Assembly (NCBI GenBank): GCA_019775845.1
Contig: JADQAV010000002.1
Span: forward strand, 2,666,001-2,730,000
Direction: 5' to 3'
DNA: 64,000 nt
Source: Myrmaecium sp. VS I D KN 1
Taxonomy: Eukaryota > Ascomycota > Dothideomycetes > Valsariales > Valsariaceae
Part shown: positions 22,466-34,530 of the stretch, piece by piece
How positions within the stretch are numbered: position 1 is the first letter of the stretch
Layout: each line of letters opens with the position of its first letter
Position numbers and translations under genes: made by a program
Notes under the pieces: generated by a model
Told to the model about the DNA's origin: nothing
What the model saw: only the letters and a program-made list of their open reading frames with translations
Databases searched by the model: none

Positions 22466-24663
22466 TCACCTTCTCTGTGTCTTACCCATACCTCTCTTAC
22501 CAGCAACCAGATGCTTCGTGAGCGAGGCGGTCTCGTGACGATCGGCCTCACCCTGCCGAGCCATCCGGTTCATCTTCTTCTGGGACAGCTTGGCGAGCTT
22601 CTCAGCCTTGGTGCGGGCCGCGTCGTTCGTGATGCCGTCGTCGCGGCGGTTCGTGCTCTGGCTGCGGCCGCGGCTCTTGGCGCGTTGGGAGGCGGTCATG
22701 GGGGGAGCGTCAATGTCCATAGCGTCGCCGAAGTTGCCGACGCCCTCGGAACGGCCTCTGGCCACACTGCGACCGCGAGACTGGGAGCGGGCGCGTGCCG
22801 CGAGGGTCGAGGTATCCAGACCGAGAGAGTCCATGTGGGATTCCATTTCGGAGAGCTTCTTCGCCTTGGCCGACCGGGGAATGACGGCACGGTTCTTGAG
22901 GGATTTCCGCATACGGGCCTCGTTGCGAATAAGCTGGCGCTTCTCGCGGATGAGCTCGGCCTTCCGTCTAATCTCGGCTTCCTCTGCGTCCTCGAGATCC
23001 TCTTCACTCTCATAGAAGCCTTCGGCCTCAAGACGCTCCTCTTCCTCCTCGAGAGCATTAAGCTTGGCTTCGATTTCCGGATCAATGTAGTCGTAGACGT
23101 TCTTTCCGTCGAAGACCTCGGGGATCTTGTCGTGCTTCCACTCATCATTCTCGAGAAGATACTTCTTCTTGAGATCGATGTTGTACACACCGGCACCACC
23201 CTCCTCTTCCTCGATGTCACGCTCCAGCTTGGGTCGGTTGGGGTCGCTCTTGTCGTACTTCATCTTGTTCAAGGCGCCTTCAGGAATGAAGGTCTCCCGG
23301 GTGACACCACCCATCGGTTGCGCAACGTGGATACGGCGGAGCAGCTCGCCCAACCGTCCGGTGGCTTCACCAGCGTTGTTTGTACCCGCCTTGAGCTTCT
23401 CAGCATTGCGAGTGGCGATGAGACGATCACAGGCAGCATTGCGGACGGCCATAAGACCCTCAGTGGTGGTGCAGGAGAGCTGAAGAATCTCGACCTCGCC
23501 GGCCTTGGTGATCTCCTGGAGTTTTTGTTGAGTTTCGGGGTCAAGGTCTTCAGGCCGCATCAGATCGATCTTGTTGATGACAAGGAAGACAAGCTTGTTC
23601 GCGAACAAAGGCTTGATGCTGTGAAAAAGCTGGATCTGCGCAGCCACCGAGTATCCGCACTGCTCGGAAAGGTCCATGAAGTACATGATGGCGGAGCGAA
23701 GATGGGCAATGGCGGTGATAGATTGCATTTCGATGGTGTTCATTTCCTCCAGCGGATGATCCAGGATACCGGGAGTGTCGATGGCTTGGAATCTCAGCAT
23801 CTTGTAATCGAAGTGACCGACGAAAAGAGACTTGGTCGTGAAGGCATAGGGCTGAACGTCCACATCGGCCCTGCTGATGTTCCTCAAGAAGGAGGATTTA
23901 CCCACATTGGGGTAACCGCAGATGAGCAGGGTGCGAGTGTTGGGGTCGATGGAGGGGAGACGGCCCAAATGCTGACGGACCTGCTCCAAATAGACGAGGG
24001 GATCCTTCATGCGCTTGCAGATCGTGGCCATACGTCCAAGAGCGGCCCGCTTGAGCTGCTTGCACTGGTACAAGCTTTGGCCGTACTTGAGAAGTCGCAC
24101 ATAGTCACGGGCGACCGTTTCGATGAGGGTCTTCGCAGTGTTGAGCTGACCAAGCGCAATCCGGAAGTGGTCCGCATCGTAGAGGGTGTTCAACAGATCC
24201 TTGTGGAAGGGATGGATATCTTGGAGTCTGGGGAAGCTATCGAGGATGGCGGACAGCTTCTCGGTGAACGTCTCGGCGGTATACTTGACTTTACGGGTGT
24301 AGAAAGCTCGGATACGGGAGATTTTGAAGCCAGCACGGATTTGAGTGGGCAGACGTCTCTGGAGGAGGGGGGGTTAATCTCATTTTCTTCACCAGAGCGA
24401 TTGTTTAACTCCACGTACCTGAGTCCTGCTCAGGACAATGTCCAAGAATTCCTGCGACGTAGGAATCGGCGCAATCCTGCAGATTCCTTGTCAGTCTTCG
24501 ATCTCTCCAACAAGTGTATGATTATCGGCGGGTGCGATCTGGGCGTTCTGCAAGTCCGGCGGATTGTACGTACTCTTTCCACGTAGTCTATGTAGGCGCA
24601 AGATGTCAGCAAGTCACGTCGCCAGGATCAGTAAGCCGGGAGGACGTCTGAGCTCACCTTCAT
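22466..24663 (-). CDS. nog1: Nog1, nucleolar GTPase of 60S ribosome assembly
   Basis: Essential GTPase in pre-60S particles. Exons are 24663-24658 (ATG AAG), 24587-24574 (14 nt), 24476-24419 and 24358-22466; introns are 70, 97 and 60 nt; 656 aa. The short exons are supported because they rebuild the conserved start [20 protein letters not shown] with perfect phase. Next is [20 protein letters not shown], then the helical N-domain. GTPase motifs: G1 GYPNVGKSS (about 174-182), G3 DTPGILD (about 220), G4 NKID (about 288). The C-terminal half is charged and ends [16 protein letters not shown], the fungal Nog1 tail. A very long open frame on the opposite strand (22454-24586) is compositional. Convergent with rrp8, another ribosome-biogenesis gene. 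Confidence 0.96.
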
Positions 24664-25429
24664 TTTTGCGGTAGAGATTCGTCGTCGTCGCTGTTGCGGA
24701 AAAAAAAAGTCGGGAGGCGAAGAAGTCGACCAAGTATCTATCGATAGAGAGAAAAAGTTGGTGGAGCAGATTCGGCTGAACACTTTTGCCGCGAAGTCTT
24801 GGCGACCAGGGTCCAGCCCAGATCCCCATAATGATCATAGGGCACAAGGCTGGACGGGCTTTTAAAGAGTAACCTCTTCCACATTTACTGAATGATTTGT
24901 AGGATGCAGTTATGGCACCGGGGATAAATAATCTCCATAGAATCTGTGATGACTCGCCAAGACAGGAAATCAGGAGGATGGTAAGGCCGATATAAAACCA
25001 AAGCCAAGGAGTGGCCTTATCTAACCGCAGAACCAGTGGTCAAGTGCTCATGATGATGAATTCAGTTTCTTTTCATTCGCTTCCCTCATTCCTACAAGTG
25101 TTTCTTCTGCCCCGTATTCCGCCAGACCTCATGACGAACCATCTTTTCTTCCTCAACCGACTATATAATACATCCGCTGCTCGACAGCTTTGAGAGGAGA
25201 TGGTGAATGGAATAAAGGCAAGGCCAGCGCGGAAAAAAGAGCCGCTAGCCGCACGTGCTTTTTTGCAGAACCCAAACCGGATGCAAATCCCACGCCCCGA
25301 GACGATGAAGAAGGTGGCCAGAGCATGCTACGGCACGTCCACGGTGGGATCATTATGCCGACCTCTCCCGACCGAGCATGCTGGCGAAGAATCTCTATAA
25401 AACAATACAAGAGGAGAAAGGTGATGCGA
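24664..25429. other. Intergenic, nog1 5' side / tim23 3' side
   Basis: 0.77 kb between tandem minus-strand genes; it holds the nog1 promoter and the tim23 3' UTR. A/T-rich patches are present and no frame looks coding. Confidence 0.5.
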
Positions 25430-26304
25430 TTACACGAGAGAACGTCTCACGACCTGGTGTTGAGTTAGCACAACTGCTTGACCCGCATAACGTCTTCACA
25501 CTTACCGCCCAAACGCCAGCTGCTGTGGCAACCAGACCGCTTGAAATCATCATGGGCCTGATGCCCCTGGTGCATTTGAAAATCGCGCCGCTGATAGCGC
25601 CAGCCGCAATACTGTTGGCAGCATCGTCTGCAATACTGGTCAGAGTACGAATTATGGAGGGTTAGGTAGATATATGGACGTACGCTTGCCACGAACGTAT
25701 CCGATGGTCGAGTTGACACCTAGAGAATTACGGTCAGCTTCATCAACCCCCTCCTGTAGTACCAGCCACACATACCATTGTACACCATCGCGATAACGCC
25801 GGCAGAGTTCCCGAGGAAGGGACCTCGCCGTGTCACAGCGTTGAGGACGTAGTTGAGCCTGAGCCGTGGCGAGGCGGTTGCCGGAGCCTTGTTCCAGCCT
25901 TCTACCAGACCCCACGCTCCTCCCATCGTCAAAGCCGCAAGGTATGTGGTGCCCGTGCCGTAGCAAAGGTCGTCGGACCAGCCTCTTGAGGGAAGCGCAG
26001 ACTGGCTTCCGGGAAGGTCGGACAGCATGGACTCTTCCATGGTCAGGTACTCGATGGTGTCCTTGTTAATGCCCGCGAGCGGGTGCAGCTGGGCGGGGTC
26101 GATCAGGAATGACTGCGCATCTTGAGCGGCGGCGGTGGGATCGAAGGGTGCCGGGGTGAAGGTGTCATGTTGGCTAGAGGAAGAGGAGTCGGTCGGCGGA
26201 GAGGTCGACTTGCGACCGGTCAACGAGTCCCATCTGTCATCGCCTGGTCAGACCGGAATCCAAAGTTGCCTCGGAGCGCAGGGGAACGGAACATACATGG
26301 TCAT
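25430..26304 (-). CDS. tim23: Tim23, mitochondrial inner-membrane import channel subunit
   Basis: Channel-forming core of the TIM23 presequence translocase. Five exons: 26304-26297 (8 nt), 26233-25776, 25719-25684 (36 nt), 25627-25506 and 25453-25430 (24 nt); introns are 63, 56, 56 and 52 nt; 215 aa. The spliced start reads MTIWDSLTGRKSTSPPTDSS. The intermembrane-space segment includes HPLAGINKDTIEYLTMEES, the Tim23-specific region before the membrane domain. The Tim17/22/23 fold follows: TGTTYLAALTMGGAWGLVEG, FLGNSAGVIAMVYNGVNSTI, GYVRGKHDAANSIAAGAISG, AIFKCTRGIRPMMISSGLVA, and the end TAAGVWAVVRRSLV. Each splice join restores a conserved family motif, so the model is well supported. Divergent from the OPRT gene. 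Confidence 0.95.
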
Positions 26305-26783
26305 CTTGAAGGAGTATGGAGAGGAGGCGTGGACGGAAGGAAGTGAAGAGAAAGCCGGACGGAATTAACAGCGCCGACTTGTGCCCGCGACACGTACGAC
26401 GCAGCCGATATCGTGAGTGAGAGGACGGGAATGAGAGCAGCCGCAATGCGCTTGAATGGAGATGCAAGTCAAGATCCGCCGGGGGGTGAGGGGGGCACGA
26501 GTACAGTAGGCTGATAGCGAATCTCGCCGTCGAAAGTTTTCTGGAAACGCCGAGGATGACCAAACCTGCCGCACCCCGGGAGAACGTCGGCACGGGTCCT
26601 GTCGGCTTGGCTTTCCACTGCATTTCGTCCCACCCACCGTGCACGGGCGGTCGGGCCAGTCGGGCGGGAGTGCCTCGCCTTCGTCATTCCGTCGTGCCCT
26701 CGATCTTTTTTTGTGATCCCTCCGCATCTTCGATATCACCACCCAACCTCTAAACCCCCATCACAAATCAATTCTCCGCCGCA
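26305..26783. promoter_or_regulatory. Divergent promoter region between tim23 and ura5
   Basis: 479 bp separate the two start codons, so both promoters overlap here. The ura5 side ends in a CA/CT-rich leader. No clear CCAAT or TATA site stood out to me. Confidence 0.55.
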
Positions 26784-27497
26784 ATGTCCTCCCAACTCCC
26801 GGAATACAAGTCCGCCTTCCTGCAGGACTGCCTGTCAGCAGGCGCCTTGAAATTCGGCACCTTCACCCTGAAATCCAAGCGGACCTCGCCCTACTTCTTC
26901 AACGCCGGCCTCTTCCACAAAGCCCGGCTGCTGCGCTCCATCGCCTCCGCCTACGCCCACACCCTGCACGCCCACCTGACCCAGCACCCGGACGCCGACT
27001 TCGACTTCGACGTCCTCTTCGGCCCCGCCTACAAGGGCATCCCCCTCGCCGCCGCCACCGTCGACAAGCTGACCGACCTGGACGCGCGCCGGTACGGGGA
27101 GAAGAGCTACAGCTTCAACCGCAAGGAGGCCAAGGACCACGGTGAAGGGGGCAACATCGTCGGCGCCGCGCTGAAGGGCCAGCGCGTTGTGATTGTCGAC
27201 GACGTCATCACCGCCGGCACTGCCATCCGCGAGGCCATCGATATCATCAAGGCCGAGGGCGGCATTCTCGTCGGTATTGTGGTTGCGGTGGACAGGCAGG
27301 AGAAGACCCCGAGCGTGACGGATGATGATGGCACGCCGAGGCCGAGCGCGATTGGCGAGCTGAGGAAGCAGTATGGAATCCCGATTCTGGCGATCCTGAC
27401 GCTGGACGATATCGTCGAGTATGCCAAGGCCTCTGCGTCGGAGGAGGATCTGAAGAGACTGGAAGAGTACAGGGCTAAGTACAAGGCGAGTGACTGA
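26784..27497 (+). CDS. ura5: Orotate phosphoribosyltransferase
   Basis: Converts orotate plus PRPP to OMP in de novo pyrimidine synthesis (cytosol). Single exon, 237 aa, the usual fungal length. Begins [20 protein letters not shown], then [38 protein letters not shown] forms part of the orotate/PRPP site; [15 protein letters not shown] is the flexible catalytic loop; [17 protein letters not shown] is the PRPP-binding motif. The sequence is strongly C-biased at third positions, as expected for a well-expressed housekeeping gene. Orthologue names differ between fungi (ura5, pyrE and others); ura5 is used here for the function. Confidence 0.97.
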   Translation: MSSQLPEYKSAFLQDCLSAGALKFGTFTLKSKRTSPYFFNAGLFHKARLLRSIASAYAHTLHAHLTQHPDADFDFDVLFGPAYKGIPLAAATVDKLTDLDARRYGEKSYSFNRKEAKDHGEGGNIVGAALKGQRVVIVDDVITAGTAIREAIDIIKAEGGILVGIVVAVDRQEKTPSVTDDDGTPRPSAIGELRKQYGIPILAILTLDDIVEYAKASASEEDLKRLEEYRAKYKASD

Positions 27498-28330
27498 GGG
27501 ACCGCACGCAGGGCTTGGGAAGTTGTAGATGTGATTACGAACGAGACGCGACGTACAAAAAAAGATACCAAGAAGAGGGGCTCACGCGGGGTTAGGTTCA
27601 TGGGAAAATGTAGAAACGAAATAGATATCACTTCCATACCGCGAAAGGTCAATCACCACGGCCATAATACGTATATGCTGCATCTCAAGTATGTTAAAGC
27701 CCCTACATGCGAGTTCGCGGTGCGGGCATCGGGATGAACCCGCTCAGATCCACCGCGATGTGAGCCGCTCCAATAAATCGATTCATGTCCATCCTATACG
27801 CCGAGTTACCAGCAGCCCAGCCCATCCTCCTCATCGTCACTTCACCCGTTTTCGAATGCTGAAAGAAAGAAAAAGAAAGGGGTCGAAAATCACAAAAGTA
27901 CGAAAAGACAGCTAAGTAGAAGGGCTCCTCTTCAGTGAGCGAGCAGGATGACAGAAGAGCCAGATTGGCACGTTAGGTTGAGGTGAGCGACGCACGGGAG
28001 CTGGAGGTGAAACGCGAATCCTGACAGCCTTGCTGAGGTTTCACCGCATCAATCAACGGAACCGGGGCCACGAAACGAACCAAAGAAAGTAGGTGAAGTG
28101 AACCGGCTAATGCTATAGCAGCAACAGCGATGACACATGCCATGCCATGCCATGTCTGATTAAATCATCCAAGACAAAAGAAAAGAAGAGAGAGTCGTTC
28201 CAATCGTGAACAAAATCCATTAAGTTCCCCTGACCCCGAAGAGAACGGTAGATTCAACCAAGGGAAGAAGAAGAGACTTTTCCTTGCTTTTGCAGATCCA
28301 GGAAGGAAAAACAACTCTCGTCAGTTCCGA
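27498..28330. other. Convergent 3' spacer between ura5 and the Zn2Cys6 gene
   Basis: 0.83 kb between stop codons; A/G-rich. It contains a short CATGC tandem (about 28136-28156) and several AAAGAAAG patches. No gene recognised. Confidence 0.5.
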
Positions 28331-31300
28331 TTAACTCATCATCAAATGCCCACCAAGATCCTCATCCAACCCCAACAAGCCCATCGCCCAATGAACACGG
28401 ACACCCGGGTTCCGACAGACAAAGCGCATATCCGCGTCGCCCCGCCGATGTGCCATCCCCGCCGCATCCTCAACCACATCCCGCGCGGCCGTCCATCGCG
28501 CCGTATCCGGGTCCGCGCGACGGTGCCAGGGCGGGCCGCGGCCCAGGCTCGCCGCCGTCTCCCAGGAGCGCTGGCAGCCGAGCGCGATGACGCCCGCGCT
28601 GTGCCAGCCCGTGCGGCGGTCGATGTCCTCGAGCCGGGCGACGGTCCAGCGGCGCTGCCGCTCGTCCTGGTACTGCACCCCGGCGAAGAAGAGCGGGATC
28701 GCGCTCTCGATCAGGGCCGCGCCCAGGGACGGGTTGAGCGGCGCGTCCCCGCTCCCCGGCACGATCCCCGCCGCGATCCGGCCGACCTGCTGCGCGTACC
28801 AGCGCGTCTGCTGCGCCGCGACCCCGGCCGCCATCATGGCCGCTGGCGGCATGTGGGGGTGGCTCCGGATGGCGATGATGTGTGCCGTGTAGAGCAGGGC
28901 CCAAATGTCGGCGATGTCATACCGACGGTAGCTCAGCGCCGGCCCAAACGGTGTCTCGAGCGGTTGGTGGAACTCCTTCCCCAGCGGTTGGAAGTCGGCT
29001 CCCAGGTTCTGTTCGAACGTGTGCAAGGCGGCCTTGATCTGGCCCCATTCCTCCATCGCCTCGCTAAGAGCAGCGCCCAAGTCTGGGAACTTGGGTGAGC
29101 CTTCGGAGGTGCGTGGGGAACGTCCTTGGGAACCGTTGGCATAGGAAGAGGGCATATGCGGTGACCGAGAAGGAGCCATGCCCATGAAAGGGGGCATCTG
29201 CGGTGGTGGTCCTCGTCCCGGACCTCCCGCTGCATGTGCCTGCGAACCACGCTCCTGCCCGGGAGGGAATGCCGTATGAGACGCCTGTCCCGGCATGCTC
29301 GAAGCCGAACCACCTGCATTTCCAGCCGGCAGTGGACCAGGCATCCCCGGTCCTGGCTTCCACATCCCCCCATCTGCTTTAAGGGCCGCAACCTTCCTCT
29401 CCCTGTCCTTGGCGGCGAATTGTGCGATCCGTCCGAACAGAAGCATCAGGTGATCGTGCGTGCCGTAAAGAGCGTCCGTACGTCCCATGGGAGCTCGAGG
29501 AGCGCAATCTCCCCATCTGCTATAATCCAACCTTGGAGGAGGTTAGCTCTGTATACGGGAGCGGAAGGGTCCTAGCACCTACAATAGCTTATTCCCGCTG
29601 ACTAGACTCTGGTAGGCATCCTGCCTCGCGTACCACCAGTAGAGGTCTTGATATAGCTCGAACTTCTGTTGGTCGAACGCCCCCGATGGCTGTTCAGTTC
29701 GTGGCTGGTCGTCGTCAGATTCCTCGATCACACGTCCCATATCATCATATCTCAATCTCTTCCCGAGAAACGTGCTGACGAGTCCCTCGTCAGGGAACAT
29801 AGATTGACCGTCAGGGCTCTGTCCGGAAGGTGGCTGCCTCAAGTACGCATTGACAGTCTGAGACTCAAAGCCCGCCTGCCACGCCGCCTTCTGCCTCTGT
29901 CGACGCTTCATCTCCTTGGTCATGCCCTTGTAGTCAATCTCGACGATGAGCTGCTTGGCGCCTGCGAGATGCGTGCTCCACTTGTTATGCTCGGCCGTCA
30001 TGACTTCGTAGAATGCCAGGAGCAACGACGCAGCTAGCGTGGTAATCTCGTGTCTCTTCTTCGGATTGCCCACGGCCCGATGCACCCGTCTCAGGGAATA
30101 GGAGTAGTGACGAAGGGACGGAGTGATAGAAGCACCTTGCAATTTGGCGATGTGTAGGCTGGAGAGGGCCAGCATTGCATGCAGCAGCCCCTGGTTGTTC
30201 AAGGCCATCATGGGCAGCGTATATGTCCACAAGCTCTGTAAAGAGTTGGGAACGGGCTCCGACATGAATATAGCCGACGTATTTCGGGGATTTCGTTCGT
30301 AGATGGACAGGCTCGGACCTGTGGCGTGGACGAAATGCGCAAATACCCGTGCGGTATGGGGATTCTTGAGCGGACTGGCAGTCTGTTGCGGTCGATATTC
30401 ATCCAGGATGCCCTCATAGAGGAATGCGTCGTACCGTCGCAGGCTCACGTTGGTCAGAGCTGCATCATGGATCTGCATGATGAGCCCAAATTCGCGCTGT
30501 CGGTTCTGCTCTGAGACGACAACATCCTGCCCGTTCTCCATCTCGTCATCCGACTGGACGTCCCAGTAATCGTCGTCGACCATCTCCACCGCAGCCTCGT
30601 CCAGCACCTGGGTCGGGCTCAGATGGTCCCCCGCAAACCCGGAAGTCAACAGTCGATGTTCAAACGGATGCTCTGGTGGTGGGGTATGGTGCTGACGAGG
30701 TGCGTCGGCTGAGTGTGGTCAGTGATTCATCCGCGGAGGTAACCAAGCCCCTTTATTGCAGGCATCTAGCACACGAGGGAAAAGTGACCTGTACAGAAGA
30801 AATCATGGTTGGAATGTGCATCCTCCAGCAAAAACGCAAGATCACACGTACCCGCAAACGGCTGACCTTGCGAGAAGGTCATATCCTGGTCGAAGCTAAG
30901 TCGGGCTCCAGTTTGATCATAAAACTTTCCCTGGTATTCGGGGGAGGTTACTGACTGAGACTCTAGAGGCATCGAAGGTCGGGTGTTCGCGTCTGCCGGA
31001 TGTAGTTGAGGAGCACTCTGCACATACTGACTCGCTTGGTCTTCAACCTTGAGGCTTTCCATCTGGGCCCCGGGATACGGGATGTTATGTTGCTGCAGCT
31101 GCTGCGGAAGACCCTCCTGGTATGGCTGCATGAAAGAATCACGATACTGCCGTGGCACCTCGGAATAACTGGACTCGACAGGCTGTCGTTCCCCGCCATC
31201 CGGAGACACCTGCGAGGAATTCCCCAGGTATTGCAGGCTCGGATCGATGGCATATGCTACCCCTGATTGTGTTGAGTCGCGCTGGTACTGTGGCAGGTAC

Positions 31301-31866
31301 CCCGGCTGGCTATTTTCCATGAAGAGCGGTATCGAGTCGGATGCCGCGGGAGCGTAGGAGGACTGGTATTGGGTGTAGGCTGCCTCCGCCGGAGGAGCCT
31401 GACCTCCCACAAGCACGTACGGGTCGGTGAAAAAGGGGATGGGTCCAGAAGAAGGATCCCCAAAATTGAAGGGGGCCGACGATGACTGAGGCTGAGGCGG
31501 AGGCTGATTCCGTGGCGGAGCGATCTGATGGCAGTGGAACTCTGGTAGCCTGCCAGGCAATCCTCCCGTGTGATACGGGAGAGTGCTGGTGTTCGGATGG
31601 TTCGGCCAGTCCATCGTTGGCGGTTTGAAGATAACCCGCTGGGTGTAGCCTTCGCAGGTCCTCTTGGATTTGAAGCAGTTGTTGCAAGTCGGCCTCTCCT
31701 CGCCGCATTTGATCCTCCTCTTGCGACAAGTGAGACAACCGGTCTTGGTCCTCTTCCGCATCTTGGGGTTCGAGGGCTGGCCTGCCGGAGCCCCGGAAGA
31801 TTGCTCGGCGGTATTCACGGTCACGAAGCCAGCCTGTGACGGAACCGAGGGGATAGTGGAGGACAT
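28331..31866 (-). CDS. Zn(II)2Cys6 fungal transcription factor
   Basis: Nuclear DNA-binding regulator; target unknown. Exons are 31866-30852, 30708-29583 and 29531-28331 (introns 143 and 51 nt), giving 1113 aa. The binuclear zinc cluster is near the N-terminus: Cys44, 47, 54, 61, 64 and 71 (GCLTCRKRRIKCGEERPTC, then NNCFKSKRTCEGY), flanked by basic residues. Next is RVIFKPPTMDWPNHPN, a segment I have seen in this subgroup, then about 250 Gln/Pro/Ser/Tyr-rich residues (likely activation region). From exon 2 on there is a helical fungal-specific regulatory domain (PF11951-like): RYDAFLYEGILDEYRP, FAHFVHATGPSLSIYERNPR, ALSSLHIAKLQG. Exon 3 has a Gly/Pro-rich linker and a helical end. The last intron has an AAG acceptor. 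A 5.7-kb gene-free region lies upstream. Confidence 0.9.
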
Positions 31867-33423
31867 GATGAAGGAAGAAGACGGTCGACTTCCTAGAAGA
31901 AGTCTCCAGGGAAGGGTTGAGGGAACAATCGGGCAGGGCCACGAAGCCAGGGGAGGTAAGCTCCGGAGGGCATGAGATTGGTTTTAACAGGACTGGAACA
32001 GCCTGAAGCGCCGACAGTCAGGGAAGGTCGAAGGTGATATCGAAAGAAGCAAGGCTCATACCAAAGCCCACCATGGGACTTTAGCGTGGGTTGATATGGG
32101 GGGCAGTCGGCAGTGGTGTGCCAAGCAGCAAGGCAGACTGAGCACTAGTCTCCGCACCGCTCCCACTGTCCAAACAGGGCAGCGAGGAGGTCAGGTAAAT
32201 GGTAGGTAGTGTCCTCCAGTAGTGCGGGTGGTGCAGCCGGGCGGAACAAACCCGCTAGGCAAACAAGTGGACTTTGGGCTAGTCAGCGGGGTCTCAACGG
32301 TTGGATCTCTCGCGCCCTTCGCAGCCGGTAGTGAATGGCGGCGACTGACAAAAACGTGCGATGGCGCTTTTTGTCCCTTTTCAAAAGAGTCCAATCTCAA
32401 TACGAAGAATCACCGAACTAAGGGTGAGGCGGGCAAATATTCGAAGTGCAATCCACCCTTGGTAAACCTTCCGCTGCTTGCTGGGAAGGAGAAACCGGAC
32501 GGCCGTCCTGGTAGCTGGAGGTACCTGGGGAGGCAGCTTGCAGACCAACAGATGGCAGCCACAGGCAAGGAGTGCACGTGTGTGCCTGGCGGCCTAAAGG
32601 AGCTTTGTGGGAGCAGTAAGGTATTTATTTATATCAACTGTGATCGCCGTGGCGTAAAAAACCGGGTTTGATGGGTTGATTTGCGTTGGAGGAAGATGTG
32701 TGAAGAGGCTGGAAGGACCAGGGTGGTCGAAGGGATTTTGGATCGTACCGGGAGTGGAATGGAATTGGTGGTCGTCGACTGGAGATCGTCTGCGGCTGTC
32801 GATGCGGGCGGTAGCAGGGCAAGAGGTCTTCTATGTACCTCTCTCTGTAGCTGCGTGTGGTGGCCGACAGTTCTCAACGACCAGCTCCGTCAGACACCGA
32901 GCAAGACGACGACCGTGCCGGAGCAGGATGTCACAATGTGCCCGGACCGTGTGTATATTGCTGCTGAACAGAAGAGATTGCACACAGCACAGTGATCGGG
33001 GAGCAAACCCGGGGCGAAGGGATGGGGGAGGGAGAGAAAAGGCGGAGGAAAGATGAAAGGGTAAGGATGACAAGCCAATATTTGATCCCGGTGGTTGGTT
33101 GGTGGTGGGATGGGATGGGAATGGATGGGATGGGTGGTTCATCACACATCGAAGATTCCCTCCACGATCCCAAATGTTTCATTGCATCGCGACCATCACC
33201 AAGCACGGCCATCCATTCATTCATCAGATCCAACACGCGCACTCCCTTTCCCATCCCGTTGGGATGCCAATGGGAGAGACCGAACCAACGACGTCACCCC
33301 CGGTCTCTGACCGCTCGCAGGGTAAGAGGGGGAAGCATCATGATCCTCGCGTGCGCCCCCCGGGGTCGGCGTATAGGGAGCGTATAGGCTCGGGGCTGGG
33401 CTGGGCAGGGCGGGAGGCGCACC

Positions 33424-33444
33424 AGGGGAGGGGAGGGGAGGGGG
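33424..33444 (+). repeat. AGGGG tandem, G-quadruplex-type
   Basis: Four AGGGG units in a row, each with four or five G, embedded in a longer purine tract. Four G runs separated by single A residues fit the standard intramolecular G-quadruplex pattern. Confidence 0.75.
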
Positions 33445-34510
33445 ATGGGAGCTGTGAGTGGTGGTGCAGCAAACAAGAACGACAAGCGCATGTGGGCTTT
33501 ATTTTAGTACCTGGTTCAACCCTCCTCCAACTTACCGCCTATGCTTGGATATTGTGTCGGATCGGAGATGAAGCCCCGGGTTGATGAGATGATGATGTTA
33601 TGTGACGATGTCTGTGGAGGTTCTTATACATAGTACAGTCCGAGTCGTATATCTAGAAAACAATGATAATATCGTATATTAGTGCTCCGTGAATTCTTCT
33701 CTTTTGACAGGTATTGACTGAGCGATAACTCGACGGTATAGATGCGCGAGAGGTAAGGAAAGTGAACTCATCGTGGTCGCCGTGTGCCTTGATTTGGGGA
33801 AATCCATTCCCTCAGCCTGAGGCCCACCGGGACTCTCTCTGACCTCTAAACGAGGAGGAGGAAGAGAGCGATCGCCGTCGGGTACACACACACAGAACCT
33901 GGAAAAACGATGCACGCCTGCCACCGAGCGGACCGTGAACCCCCGGCCGCGCCGCGCCGCGCCGGACGGAGTAAGGCCGCGGCCGTCTACCGTACTTCCG
34001 ATCCGACAGCAGATCACCAACCAGCATGGGCGGCTGTGAAAGCGTGGCAGAGATGCATATTTTCTACGTTAAGCATGGCTCACTGACCTGCAACCGTGTC
34101 TCCCTTCTTTGCACTCACTGATGATTATTTACAACATCCGTCATGGTAGCCTCGTAGCTGGAAATCTTGCACAACAATGCGCTTCAAGCTTGCGGCGCCA
34201 TCGCCGCCGCCGCCGACGCCACTACGGGCCCTGATCAGGGCCGAATATTTCAAAGGCCGACGACCATCACTTCTGCAAAAAAAAAGTTCCGCGGCAACCG
34301 GTGACGTTGCCGACGAGGACGGCGTCTGCCTGGCAGCGATGGGCAAATAAGAAATATATGTGGTTGCAGAGCTGTGGTGAAAAGAAAACAGTGAAGTAAT
34401 CAATGAAAATAACGACAGCTTACTGAGGGATTGAAAACCAGGAATATCGACAATCATCAGAATGGCGTCGATTGGTTGGTTGGTGGGTGCCTGTCGATGC
34501 ATGTCGATCA

Positions 34511-34530
34511 CATCGCATCGCATCGCATCC
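34511..34530 (+). repeat. CATCG pentanucleotide microsatellite
   Basis: Three CATCG units followed by CATCC. Short and imperfect; a related CATCG patch occurs near 56065. Confidence 0.7.

Noticed and set aside
22454-24586. A 710-codon open frame antisense to nog1
   Set aside because: It mirrors the nog1 coding exon almost exactly, carries no family motif and results from GC-biased codon use in nog1.
32222-32671. A 149-codon + strand frame upstream of the Zn2Cys6 gene
   Set aside because: Starts in spacer, has no family resemblance or signal peptide, and ends without splice continuation; treated as chance.
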